From Lachancea dasiensis (Eukaryota > Ascomycota > Saccharomycetes > Saccharomycetales > Saccharomycetaceae), in NCBI GenBank assembly GCA_900074725.1, contig LT598461.1:682001-746000 (forward strand): a stretch of DNA of 64,000 nucleotides, in the 5' to 3' direction. A program made the position numbers and the translations under genes. This document shows positions 10,501 through 18,170 of this stretch, in pieces; the first letter of the stretch is position 1; the number at the start of each line of letters is the position of its first letter. The notes below the pieces were generated by a model. The model was not told the DNA's origin. It saw only the letters and a list, made by a program, of their open reading frames with translations, and did not search any database.

Positions 10501-11066
10501 TCTTTCTTGGCTATCGTTCTCTCGGCTTTTTCCCTGCGGTCTTCAAACATTTTTGTTCCAGCTGCTTCCTCGATCAACGATAGAATCTCTGCTGGCTTCA
10601 TATTCAACACCTTTGTAATCTTACCTTGCATGATAAGGAAATTGGGGTTATTAATGTTTAGTTGAACGGATTGGAAGAGGTGCAATACGGTCTGTTGTTG
10701 AGCTCGATGTCCATTGATCAGATATTTACTGGTCCCTCCTAAGACGATCTGTCGTGTCACTGATATTTGAGCGTACGTTTCAAACCCGATTGGCGAGTTT
10801 GTTTTATCCGTATTGTCAAAAACAATCGTGACGCTGGCTTTTGTCACACCCGCTTGGCCTCTCTTGTAGATAAGATCTTGTAAATTAGAAGCTCTCACGG
10901 TAGCCATAGATGATATGCCAAGCACAAAACATATAGAGTCCAAAATATTAGATTTCCCTGATCCATTAAGACCAGTTATTGCATTGAATTGAGGATCCCA
11001 GCCGGAGATCACCGTTCTTGTCGCGTATGATTTGAAGCCATCAATAATTAGCTCCTCAACCTTCAT
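7554..11066 (-). CDS. SMC2: Condensin ATPase subunit Smc2
   Basis: A 1170-residue SMC protein, the same length as S. cerevisiae Smc2. It pairs with Smc4 in condensin to extrude DNA loops and compact mitotic chromosomes. Walker A GLNGSGKS is at residues 32-39, two long coiled coils (about 170-500 and 670-1020) flank the hinge (about 515-665), and the C-terminal head holds the ABC signature LSGGQRSLIALSL (near 1078) and Walker B PMYILDEVDAALD (near 1105). The start is the ATG at 11066. Its 3' end faces MET10, as in S. cerevisiae chromosome VI. Confidence 0.98.
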   Translation of the reverse strand: MKVEELIIDGFKSYATRTVISGWDPQFNAITGLNGSGKSNILDSICFVLGISSMATVRASNLQDLIYKRGQAGVTKASVTIVFDNTDKTNSPIGFETYAQISVTRQIVLGGTSKYLINGHRAQQQTVLHLFQSVQLNINNPNFLIMQGKITKVLNMKPAEILSLIEEAAGTKMFEDRREKAERTIAKKETKLQEIRTLLEEEIEPKLEKLRAEKRTFLEFQEIQADLENTSKVVHAFTYSSLIENRNNIEESNRVGQSKIKQLQESIEKNTAELKSLEEDLEVMRAQKKNEMKKDGLLNQLEAIESRLNNELSRLRTTLTITTQNLTEETSKYEACHTKIQQYRDALQLKMNSFGSTESDFNNLVSLVGRLKGHLQNKEELLSTLTTGISSTGATSSGYSAQLTNAESKLNDSRIQVQRCDMKIELLKKELHANGPKLLSAQESCKEARKEVDLNKLRCSELNLKLQKLGFHPDMYKQLKDREVSLKRQLHEKSREMDILKRRVANIDFNYSKPSSDFSPTSVKGVAAQLFSLDENNFASATALQVCAGGRLFNVVVDNERTASQLLENGRLRKRVTLIPLNKISARQLNQRAVQVAKGLAPGNVELALNLIGYEEDVSKAMEFIFGSSLICKDAESAKKVTFHPQVRARSITLQGDIYDPEGTLSGGSRSNNSSVLIDIQTYNALSKTVSDLEIELQHVLEKIERQAGILDKTKSIQNDLNLATHRLHLAERSFENNPSVQLISRNHEIDSEIESCLGSRATAVEDIKRFEAELFKIRKDMEEFSQDKGSKLDQLKSEIKDIKSEIQRHQTVLENNEDRNQSLQLEIDQLRTDLVAVQEGEKEASEASKELNAKYLMLQEKVNTASAELEHAKGRVAEEKKRLYEIDEEMRVLSELIKKKDEFLKNGNIELKKLINEVSKLANSTSSVEENIKHLLKEEEWLHDEGLVSSIIIQNQGVNLAVYRQRSQQLAEKFGDMKRKVNPNIMSMIENVEKKESALKSMITTIERDKTKIQETITKLNMYKRETLIKTWEKVTVDFGQIFGELLPNSFSKLVPMEGKDVTEGLEVKIRLGSIWKDSLIELSGGQRSLIALSLILALLQFKPAPMYILDEVDAALDLSHTQNIGHLIRTKFKGSQFIVVSLKEGMFNNANRVFKTRFQDGTSVVSAL

Positions 11067-11827
11067 GTGAATGTATGACTAACAAATATTCTACAGGTGG
11101 TGCTCCAGTCATTCGAATATCCTGAATGAACGGGTATGGGCTAAAGTTTGAGAGTGCGAGTGAATGTGTTTGTGTGTGTGTCTGTGCGTCTTGGTGAGTG
11201 TTTACGTATTAATATTGTGAGATGCACGAAATAAATCACTTAATAATTAATGGAGGAATAATTGAGAAAAGGAACACACTTGGCTTTAGGTTTGTCAATC
11301 GGGGCCACCGATACGAGAGGTCATGTTAGAGAGCCAAGAGTTTAAATGGGTACATAAAATAATGGTAACCAATCAATCGGAGACCATCTTGCGGCACAGG
11401 CTCATGTTGAAATTACATTTTTTTGGTTAACGACAGGTCGCCTAAGCGAAACCATATCATAAATATAATCAATTCCAATAAGGTTGTATTGCACCTAGGG
11501 CGGGCCTCCCGTGTTCAACAATGAATAAAGTTTTTAGACATTGGATTTTCAACTACTATTTGAAATTCGGAAGATGAAAATCATCAATGGACCTTGTGAC
11601 ATCGTCTCGCCGAGAGGGCCAACTATTTGGCCTAATATTGCAGGCTTACGATCTGCTTCGCTAGGTTGTAAACTCTAACCGTCCCTACAAACCTACCGTT
11701 GTTGAGATAAACATGAGATTTTAAAGAAGACACGTAGAAAGGGGTAAACAATATACACTGTCACGTACTAATACGAGATGACCATTTGTTAGATTATTTT
11801 CATTTTGAATTGTTTCTACTAAATACT
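11067..11827. other. SMC2 promoter and RPL2 3' region (no gene seen)
   Basis: A 761-bp spacer upstream of SMC2 and downstream of RPL2. It holds a TG-rich low-complexity run (about 11160-11190), an 8-mer TAAGCGAA at 11443-11450 that also occurs in both ribosomal-protein promoters of this window, and a short GC-rich piece near 11490-11510 (CCTAGGGC). No ORF of note and no MCB box (ACGCGT) was found. Confidence 0.4.
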
Positions 11828-12897
11828 CTAATCTTGAGTCTTTTGAGAACCACGCAACAAACCAGTTCTTCTGGCGGCAATCAAACCAATCTTTTGACCT
11901 GGGACAGCACCTCTGGAGATGGTAGAAGCCTTACCAATGTGTTGATGGTTACCACCACCGTGAGGGTGATCAACAGGGTTCATGGCAACACCACGGGTCT
12001 TTGGCCAGGAGTTTCTCTTGACCTTGTACTTGTGGTAAGCACGACCAGCCTTCAACAATGGCTTGTCAACTCTACCACCACCGGCAATAACACCAATGAC
12101 ACCTCTGGCACTGGAGTTAATGATCTTCTTGGCACCAGAGGGTAGTCTAACTCTGGTCTTGTTTTCATCTGGGTTGTGACCAATGACGATAACGTAGTTA
12201 CCAGAGGCTCTGGCCAAAGCACCTCTGTCACCTGGCTTTTCTTCAACGTTAGAGACGATGGTACCTTCTGGGACGGAACCCAAAGGCAAGACGTTACCAA
12301 CGTTCAAAGAAGCCTTGGCACCAGCGTAGATGAATTGACCAGTGTGGACACCTTCGTTGGCGATGAAGGTTTCTTCACGCAACTTGTACTTGTAAGGGTC
12401 ACGGAAAACAACCTTGGCCAATGGGGCACCTCTACCGGCATCGTGGATGATTTGCTTCACGACACCACGGATGTAACCATGACGTTCGGCAAAGTCCAAA
12501 GTTCTCAACTTGGCAGCACCTTGTCTCAATCTGGTGTGCGAGGTGAAGATAGAACCAGCACCCTTTCTTTGGTTACGAATAACTCTACCTGTATACCGGA
12601 TAGTTAGTTAGTAAGAGGCCAACTTAAATCACTGAGGGAAACTTTCCAAACCACGCCGATCGGGCCACAATAGATCAAAGTGTGTCTTAGCTTTACGTTG
12701 ATTTAACTCCTATCTCACAAGTTCTAAAGCATGCTCCTTAGTATCTCACAGATACTCCGTGCATCCCATCAAACTGTAAAAATCGCAGTCTATCTAGGTT
12801 CCGGTCATAAAGCTCTTGAGATATTTCACCCACGGGTTTGCTAGTACTCCTCCTTGCGCTGATTGTAACGCTCTTGTTCACCTTGGCACATACCCAT
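11828..12897 (-). CDS. RPL2: Cytosolic ribosomal protein uL2 (Rpl2), spliced
   Basis: Universal 60S protein uL2, at the peptidyl-transferase centre. The gene is complement(join(11828..12588,12894..12897)): exon 1 is only ATGG, followed by a 305-nt intron with 5' GTATGT (12893-12888), branch TACTAAC (12613-12607) and 3' CAG ending at 12589. Spliced, the 254-residue product starts [20 protein letters not shown] and equals the S. cerevisiae length. The uL2 signature [12 protein letters not shown] is intact near the C-terminus. The 4-nt first exon is the same layout as S. cerevisiae RPL2A/B. Rap1 sites lie about 385-440 bp upstream of the ATG. It is single-copy in this context, whereas S. cerevisiae has two WGD copies beside SMC2 and FAF1. 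Confidence 0.97.
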
Positions 12898-13068
12898 TGT
12901 TTGTGTTGATTTCTGGTTTGTCTATACCAAATCGCTAAACCTTGTGAACTCAGTTGAATTTTCAATAATCTACTATTCCACGATGGTGACGGTGCCATGG
13001 AGTCTGGCAACCCACGCCAGTCTGTCTCAGCTCCGACAGAGTTGCTAGGCAGACCCATCCTGCGTGGT

Positions 13069-13149
13069 AGCAGAAGCTAGGCTAGGGGCCAGGCAGACCT
13101 CCCACCGCCAGGCTCACTGCCCTGCGGAACGCTCAGCCTAGCTTCTGCT
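13069..13149. repeat. 15-bp perfect inverted repeat in the RPL2 upstream block
   Basis: AGCAGAAGCTAGGCT at 13069-13083 is exactly reverse-complemented by AGCCTAGCTTCTGCT at 13135-13149, with a 51-bp GC-rich spacer. It sits about 170-250 bp upstream of the RPL2 start codon, between the Rap1 sites and the gene, so it could be promoter DNA or a leader hairpin. Confidence 0.75.
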
Positions 13150-13280
13150 GCCACTGCAGTAAGCTTGAGAGGGTCGCACGCCCGCTAAGCGAAATGGCGC
13201 ACAGTTGTCTTAGCCCAATTTTTATATTTAGGTCACGTTTCTAGCAAAACATATTTTCTAGCTGAAGTTCAATCTTAACT

Positions 13281-13336
13281 TATGTATGGGTGTTAAATAG
13301 CAGTCAAACATTATCAGGATGCTAATGCATGGGTGT
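13281..13336 (-). promoter_or_regulatory. RPL2 promoter: two Rap1 sites and a Homol-D-like box
   Basis: Read on the gene strand: ACACCCATACATA at 13293-13281 and ACACCCATGCATT at 13336-13324 both fit the Rap1 RPG consensus (ACACCCRYACAY). TTTGACTGCT at 13308-13299 lies between them and contains TGACTG, the core of the older Homol-D ribosomal-protein box (TGTGACTG). The distance to the ATG (about 385-440 bp) is normal for yeast ribosomal-protein genes. Confidence 0.75.
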
Positions 13337-13602
13337 ATATTCAAAGTGCAATGGCGGGGACTCTACGATGAAGGTTAGGACTAAGGCTGGTTAAATCACT
13401 GAGTGAGCCACTGGGCTGTGTCATAGTACTTCCTGCCATATTAAACTCTATAGTATCGAAGCCCAAAATCTTAAAGCGGGATGTATATAGGAAAATGCAC
13501 ACAGCCTACGCTGTGCCTTCAAGGGCTCGATGTGAGAAAGTACTTAAATTGGACTTCAAGATGATGACTGATGATGGCCGGATAATCCCCTTTTACTATG
13601 TG

Positions 13603-13698
13603 TTGTAGCTCACCCTATGCTACGTATTGTAGCTCACCCTATGCTACGTATTGTAGCTCACCCTATGCTACGTATTGTAGCTCACCTCATGCTACGTG
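13603..13698. repeat. 24-bp minisatellite, four units
   Basis: Four head-to-tail 24-bp units (TTGTAGCTCACCCTATGCTA plus CGTA) at 13603-13626, 13627-13650, 13651-13674 and 13675-13698. The first three are identical; the last differs at three bases. It lies between the RPL2 promoter and the 3' end of RRT5. The 24-bp period keeps a small plus-strand frame open (ATG at 13598, repeating YCSSPYAT), which is probably incidental. Confidence 0.9.
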
Positions 13699-13804
13699 TT
13701 TACGCTCTTGCGTGCGATTACAGCAGAATACCGTTGGCCGGTGCATAAGCTATGCTAAGATCCCTAGCAGATATACCAATCAGGACAGAAAAATCTAGAC
13801 ATCC

Positions 13805-14722
13805 TTAGGCCCCTTCTCGACCTTCCAACTCCCTGTCTTCTGAGATGGGCTCGTTAGCCTCGACAATCGACTTCTTGCGCGTTTGTGCTTGTTCGAGCTC
13901 CAGCTTTTTGACGGCGGCCTGCTTCACTTCTTGTATCTTATTGAGACGAGCAGGTCTCAGCGTTATCTTTTTACCCATGAACTTCTGAGAGGACAGCTGA
14001 CTCAAAGCATTTTCAAGGTAGCTTGGAGCTCCCAGCGTAACCAGAGCGGCTGTGAACCGCCGATACAAATGAACGCGATGCCTAGAGACATTACTGCGGT
14101 AAACAAAAATATCCTGAGGGTCGTAAGCTGCGAAAAACTCGCGAAGCTCTACGTCTGTTGTCGAAGAAGGTAGATATGCACAATAGACGGTGTCCTCTGA
14201 GACCGGCTCTGGGCCGCTGCGCGTTGGTTTGCTGGGCACAGGAGCTGACTGTTCCACCATAGTGCTCTCTCTATTTCCTGCAGCCTGCTCTGCTGCGTCA
14301 TGAACGCTCCCAGCTTGTGCGGCCACTGGGCGAGCTTGAGATTTGAATAGGTGCTTCGAAGCCTTGCGATCTTCGCGAGCAGCCGCTGTGAACGGAACGT
14401 AAATCTTGATTTTCAGCGAGCGCCCGTGTAGCATTTTGCCATTCAGATCTTTCACGGCGTTCTGTGCGTCTGCCACAGTGGGAAAATCTGCATATCCGAT
14501 TCCCAACGGTTTGACACTGCTATTTCTAAAACCTCGTATCGTCTGACTCGGTATCAGCACTGTCAATACATTGTAATCACTCAAGAACTCTTTGAGCTCT
14601 TCTTCAGTGGTACTGAAATCTAGATTTGACACGTAGATCCGTTTCACTTCCCCGGATCCTGTACAGTTTGTAGGGATGGTTGCATCCGTAGGCACTCTTC
14701 TCGCAATAACTTGTGTAGCCAT
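13805..14722 (-). CDS. RRT5: Rrt5-like protein with two RNA-recognition motifs
   Basis: A 305-residue RNA-binding protein. The first RRM (about 27-109) has RNP2-like RIYVSNLD and an RNP1-like LGIGYADF; the second RRM (about 180-258) has VYCAYLPSSTTDVELREFF and LYRRFTAALVTL. The two are joined by a low-complexity linker, and the tail is lysine/glutamate rich. S. cerevisiae Rrt5 (YFR032C, 289 residues) has the same architecture and lies between RPL2A and RPL29, as here. Its function is poorly known; it is reported as sporulation-associated and affecting rDNA transcription. The ATG at 14722 is the start. The second RRM has a weak RNP1, so RNA contact there may be reduced. Confidence 0.85.
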   Translation of the reverse strand: MATQVIARRVPTDATIPTNCTGSGEVKRIYVSNLDFSTTEEELKEFLSDYNVLTVLIPSQTIRGFRNSSVKPLGIGYADFPTVADAQNAVKDLNGKMLHGRSLKIKIYVPFTAAAREDRKASKHLFKSQARPVAAQAGSVHDAAEQAAGNRESTMVEQSAPVPSKPTRSGPEPVSEDTVYCAYLPSSTTDVELREFFAAYDPQDIFVYRSNVSRHRVHLYRRFTAALVTLGAPSYLENALSQLSSQKFMGKKITLRPARLNKIQEVKQAAVKKLELEQAQTRKKSIVEANEPISEDRELEGREGA

Positions 14723-14915
14723 GTGTAGTAGATAAAACTCTCTGTAACTGGACGTAAGAAAACGCTAGCCTTCCTTACTCCCAGTTGCGGTAGCAAGGTA
14801 GTTCCCCAGGGCCCTATATCCCCATGATTACTTACTTATATACTAATAAATGGTATCAGATCACAAAAACGAAAATAATTAAAGTGTCACTGGCGCCACA
14901 CAAAACCCAGTAGCA

Positions 14916-14946
<31 letters not shown>

Positions 14947-15211
14947 CTAGCCAGTCCGGACTTTTGATCCCGTGGCTTGTGTGGGAGATCGCAGCAAAAG
15001 TCAAAACCTCCGAACTCGACACTGGCAAAGCCATTCACGGGGTTCTGTCCTTGTCGAGGCCGGCTGAATGTAGCACAGGCCGCAAAATTTACATGTCTCT
15101 ACAGCAAGTTGCGATAATAGCAGAATTTGAAGGGTTGATAGAAATGACTGTTGATTGCTTGTTCTCTTATAGTTATATTATGTCAAGAGTATCCTTACAC
15201 ATCTGATAAAC
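14723..15211. other. RRT5 promoter and RPL29 3' region with (TA)12
   Basis: A 489-bp spacer upstream of RRT5 and downstream of RPL29. It holds a pure (TA)12 microsatellite at 14922-14945 and overlapping short frames on both strands with no family resemblance. No RNA gene was recognised. Confidence 0.45.
14922..14945. repeat. (TA)12 microsatellite
   Basis: An uninterrupted 24-bp TA run in the spacer upstream of RRT5. Confidence 0.95.
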
Positions 15212-15403
15212 TTATTTCTTCTCTTCAGCGCGCTTGGCGGCCAAGGCCTTTTGAGTACCGTGCAAGGCGTGCTTGTGGTTTCTTCTAAACTTGGCGTCAA
15301 CACCCTTCAAAGATGGGTACTTGTAGGTCTTAGGCTTCTTGATACCATTTCTGTGGGCCTTTCTGGTTTGGTTGTGAGCGGTATGGTTCTTAGACTTAGA
15401 CAT
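15212..15403 (-). CDS. RPL29: Cytosolic ribosomal protein eL29
   Basis: A 63-residue basic 60S protein. The start [20 protein letters not shown] and the middle [20 protein letters not shown] are nearly identical to S. cerevisiae Rpl29 (59 residues); the extra residues are in the lysine/alanine/glutamate tail. The ATG is 15403-15401. Immediately upstream on the gene strand lie TTTTCCAG and TACTAAC, so the leader is probably spliced (see the intron entry), and the Rap1 site is about 760 bp away rather than the usual 200-450. Synteny with RRT5 and QCR6 equals S. cerevisiae chromosome VI. Confidence 0.97.
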   Translation of the reverse strand: MSKSKNHTAHNQTRKAHRNGIKKPKTYKYPSLKGVDAKFRRNHKHALHGTQKALAAKRAEEKK

Positions 15404-15405
15404 TT

Positions 15406-15894
15406 CTGGAAAACAGGAAGTTAGTATTTTTGAGCAAAACTAGATGGAAAGTCAAATGCACAAGGTAGACAGGACTGAAGGTGACTGCCGGAAATATTCT
15501 CTACGGGGAGCCGTGAAATATGCCAAGTGGGTCGTGAGCTAAGCCAGTGCTCCTAGTGTCACAATTTGTCCATTTCACTTTCTCTTCTCGGCTATCTGGT
15601 ATCAATTCACACATGTAAGATTTGGCCTCCCCATGTGCTAATAACGGCGGTCCAGGGCTGCATCGTCTCGGTCAAAACATCATATTTTATGGTGTTTTAC
15701 GGTGTCTTCTTCCCCATTTTTCTGTGGCTACCCACTGGCTGCGAAATCTAGGCTTCTGTCCCCTTCTCATCCATCCTCTGCTGTTGCTTGTTGCCCATGC
15801 GGTACGTACTGTCGGTAGTTTACTCTGCTGGCCCTCTCAAGCCAAAATCGTGTAATTGTTCAAGTTTGGATATATCTACTGTAATGATACATAC
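15406..15894 (-). other. Probable 5'UTR intron of RPL29
   Basis: On the minus strand, TACTAAC (15426-15420), a pyrimidine-rich run and CAG ending at 15406 lie two bases before the RPL29 ATG. The best 5' splice site is GTATGT at 15894-15889 (intron about 489 nt); GTACGT at 15808-15803 is a second candidate. Splicing at 15894 would leave an ATG (15897-15895) as the last three bases of exon 1, in another frame from RPL29, which makes the exact donor uncertain. The acceptor and branch box are strong. Confidence 0.65.
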
Positions 15895-16164
15895 CATGGG
15901 AGTATGGGAGTATGCGAGAGACAGGCGGTGAGACTACTCTCGCAGAGGGACGTTGGCGGGAGCAGGCATCACGCTAGGCGGAGCCGGTAGGAGTCTGGAA
16001 CGGTGTGTGGCCAAAGGGCTGAGGCTAGAGTCTCTGCCTAGCTCCTCACTCAGCATTAGGCCAGACCATCCTTGTCGTTGTGTAAGCGAACGCCAAGCGA
16101 CGCAACTTTAATTTTCACATTTTTTATAATTTTTCATTATTTCTTGAAACTTATTTTATTTTGT

Positions 16165-16191
16165 GGATGTATGGGTTCAGAAGCAGTCAAA
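16165..16191 (-). promoter_or_regulatory. RPL29 promoter: Rap1 site with adjacent Homol-D-like box
   Basis: On the gene strand AACCCATACATCC (16177-16165) matches the Rap1 site core, and TTTGACTGCT (16191-16182) lies just upstream of it, the same 10-mer in the same order as at RPL2. TAAGCGAA (16083-16090) follows 75 bp downstream and then a GC-rich block (about 15910-16080) like that of RPL2. Confidence 0.65.
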
Positions 16192-18170
16192 GCTTTAAAA
16201 GGCGGACCTATCTCAGGATTTTGTTCAAGAGAAACACCGTGATGAAAATCGCTGGAGGGCTTGCGAAGTAGTGTTCTGTGTCAAGACTACATGCGGTAAT
16301 TGCTTTACAATTTGATGTTATCGTTTTTATAGATTGAAATGACTTAATTTTACCTAGGGCAGGGACTTATTCCTCCACTTGCTTCCGGTAAGTGCCGCCG
16401 CGTCGCCATGTCCTCTTTGTTTCACTTTTGCACGGGGAGTAGGCTGCCTCCAATCTAGTCGACGTGAAGAGTCAGAGTCTTATCGACATAAACCATGACC
16501 TGTTCAGTAAGAAGGCATTGGAATACGGGTCGACGAAGAATATAATACCCACATGCGCAGCCACCGCTTGTGAGAGAGTGTAATCCGGCCCTTGTGGTGT
16601 CTGCTAACTAGCCTCTTTTTTCGTTAGTGTCGTCTGACACCTTAATTAGTGATTCCCAAGAGAAAAATAAGCATGTTCTACATCGCTAGCTGAGCACCAT
16701 CTCCGAAGCTTGCATAAGCATTACATCTTATCTCAATCTATGTATGACGGCTTTGAATCTGAACATGAAATCCGGCAGCATCAGCCATGCCCGTTCATCG
16801 GGATGCCCACAACTGTTGTAGTTTTAGGCGTAAATTGAGGAAGTGACTTGTCTATTGTGGAATGACTGATGCAGGCGTGACTTACATAGTTGTCACAAGC
16901 GCCAGTAATGTAGATTTCTCTAGCCGAACTTGAAGAAAGAAAGCGCCGATGCTCACTCGAATGTAAAATATGGTGCAGATGGATACTTACTCGCCGGAAA
17001 GAATTGAGGCTGCGGCTTGAGAAAAAGCAGAGGAATTCGTCCCGTATGGCACGAATGGCTCTATAATTCGATCCCTAAAGCAGGCATAGTCAAAGCTTCA
17101 ACTACACGTTTCAGCCTTCCCGACAAACCATACTCAGAGCATCTTGTGATTAGTATTTTGTCCGTCTAGGTTAAAAACCGCTTCAAATTCCTCCTTGACG
17201 AACAAAAGAAAGCTCTGACGCAAGCTCTGGCGCAGTTGGTGTCAGGCCACTAACCTGGCACGAGTTTCTCCCGGACCACTTTCAAGCTCCCATTGCTTCA
17301 GTCCATTTTTGTAAGCGAGTCTTATGCCATTGTTGTCAATGTCCTACAGAATTTTTTCAACAAGTCTCAACCACGCGTTCAGGCAAATGCAATACCCGCA
17401 GATACAGTTTGTCCTAGTTCAAACTGGTGGTTGGCTTGTTTGTGACATATGAATTTAATATCTCAACACCTTGAATTTAATATCTCAACACCTTGAATCA
17501 AGAAAATCGCCCATGCTTGCTCAACGCCGGCCCGAATTATCCCAGGCGAAAATCTATATCCGTATTCCACAAAATTGGCATGCAAGCAATATGAAGACCA
17601 AAAATTATGGCAAATTTGTTGGCCATGATAATTTGGATACCGCATGGCGGTCGTGTGTGTGGACGCGCTCTGTTCATACGGTGAACCATCAATCAAGCAT
17701 GCATGGCTCGTTAATCAACCTGTGACGGCGATCTTCTTACCGGTTGTCGTTCGTGTGGGCACAAAGTTACGGCACAATTACTAGTTACCTCAGCCACGGA
17801 GTATTGGAATTTATAGGCGCTATAATCTCTTGCCGGTTTCATAATGAAGTCTTTTTGGCTATATTATTATAATAAATACGTGGGGTTAAGCTAAGAGCAG
17901 AGCTTCTTCTCCTAGTTCATTGCCACGGATATGCTTGGAGGGCTCGGTCAAACTAACGCACGACAATAGAACTGCCTCTGGCGTAACTTCTCTTTTTATC
18001 TTTCAACTAGTTTCTTCTGTATAAGTGGACAGGTGGGAAAATGGAGACAGGCCCTCTGGGATCGTGAGCGTTTTCGTGGGTAAAAGTGGGAATATAAGAA
18101 AATCGAACATCGAATGCGAATGCTAGCGCAGCCAGCAAGGCATACGGGCGCGAAACATCGGACCAGGCGT
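16192..18170. other. Two-kilobase gene-free spacer between RPL29 promoter and QCR6
   Basis: About 1980 bp with no convincing ORF on either strand; the longest frames (77-84 codons near 17463-17725) overlap each other on opposite strands and resemble nothing. It contains a 22-bp tandem duplication at 17451-17498. I found no tRNA box pair, no CDEI/CDEIII pair of a point centromere, and no LTR ends. Its base composition is mixed rather than AT-rich. Possible contents are a non-coding RNA gene, an origin, or the decayed remains of a gene; none can be shown from sequence alone. Confidence 0.4.
17451..17498. repeat. 22-bp tandem duplication
   Basis: Two identical 22-bp units (GAATTTAATATCTCAACACC plus TT) at 17451-17472 and 17473-17494, followed by the first four bases of a third. 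Confidence 0.95.

Larger units (their letters stand above)
12898..13602. other. RPL2 promoter and GC-rich leader region
   Basis: No gene is seen in this stretch. From RPL2 outward it holds: a GC-rich block (about 12960-13200) with repeated CTAGGC/GCCTAG words and a perfect 15-bp inverted repeat; TAAGCGAA at 13186-13193; then an AT-rich zone leading to the Rap1 sites at 13281-13336. An open frame at 12738-13058 on the same strand crosses the intron and exon 1 of RPL2 and is not taken as a gene. Confidence 0.5.

Noticed and set aside
12738-13058. A 106-codon minus-strand frame with ATG over the RPL2 leader, exon 1 and intron
   Set aside because: It runs through the RPL2 start and intron, has no family likeness, and the intron signals of RPL2 are unmistakable.
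13598-13798. 66-codon frame with YCSSPYAT repeats as a gene
   Set aside because: The repeat length is a multiple of three, so an open frame is expected; the rest of the frame is unconserved-looking.
16984-16992. ATACTTACT resembling the 5' end of U1 snRNA (ATACTTACCT)
   Set aside because: The following bases do not fit the U1 stem-loops and no Sm site follows at a sensible distance.
17451-17498. Tandem GGTGTTGAG (reverse strand) as a telomerase-RNA template or telomeric remnant
   Set aside because: Yeast telomeric repeats have a TGGGTG/GGTGT core; this unit lacks TGGGTG and matches no repeat that I know.
17463-17725. Two overlapping opposite-strand frames of 77 and 84 codons
   Set aside because: Mutually antisense, unlike any protein, and one begins inside the 22-bp repeat.
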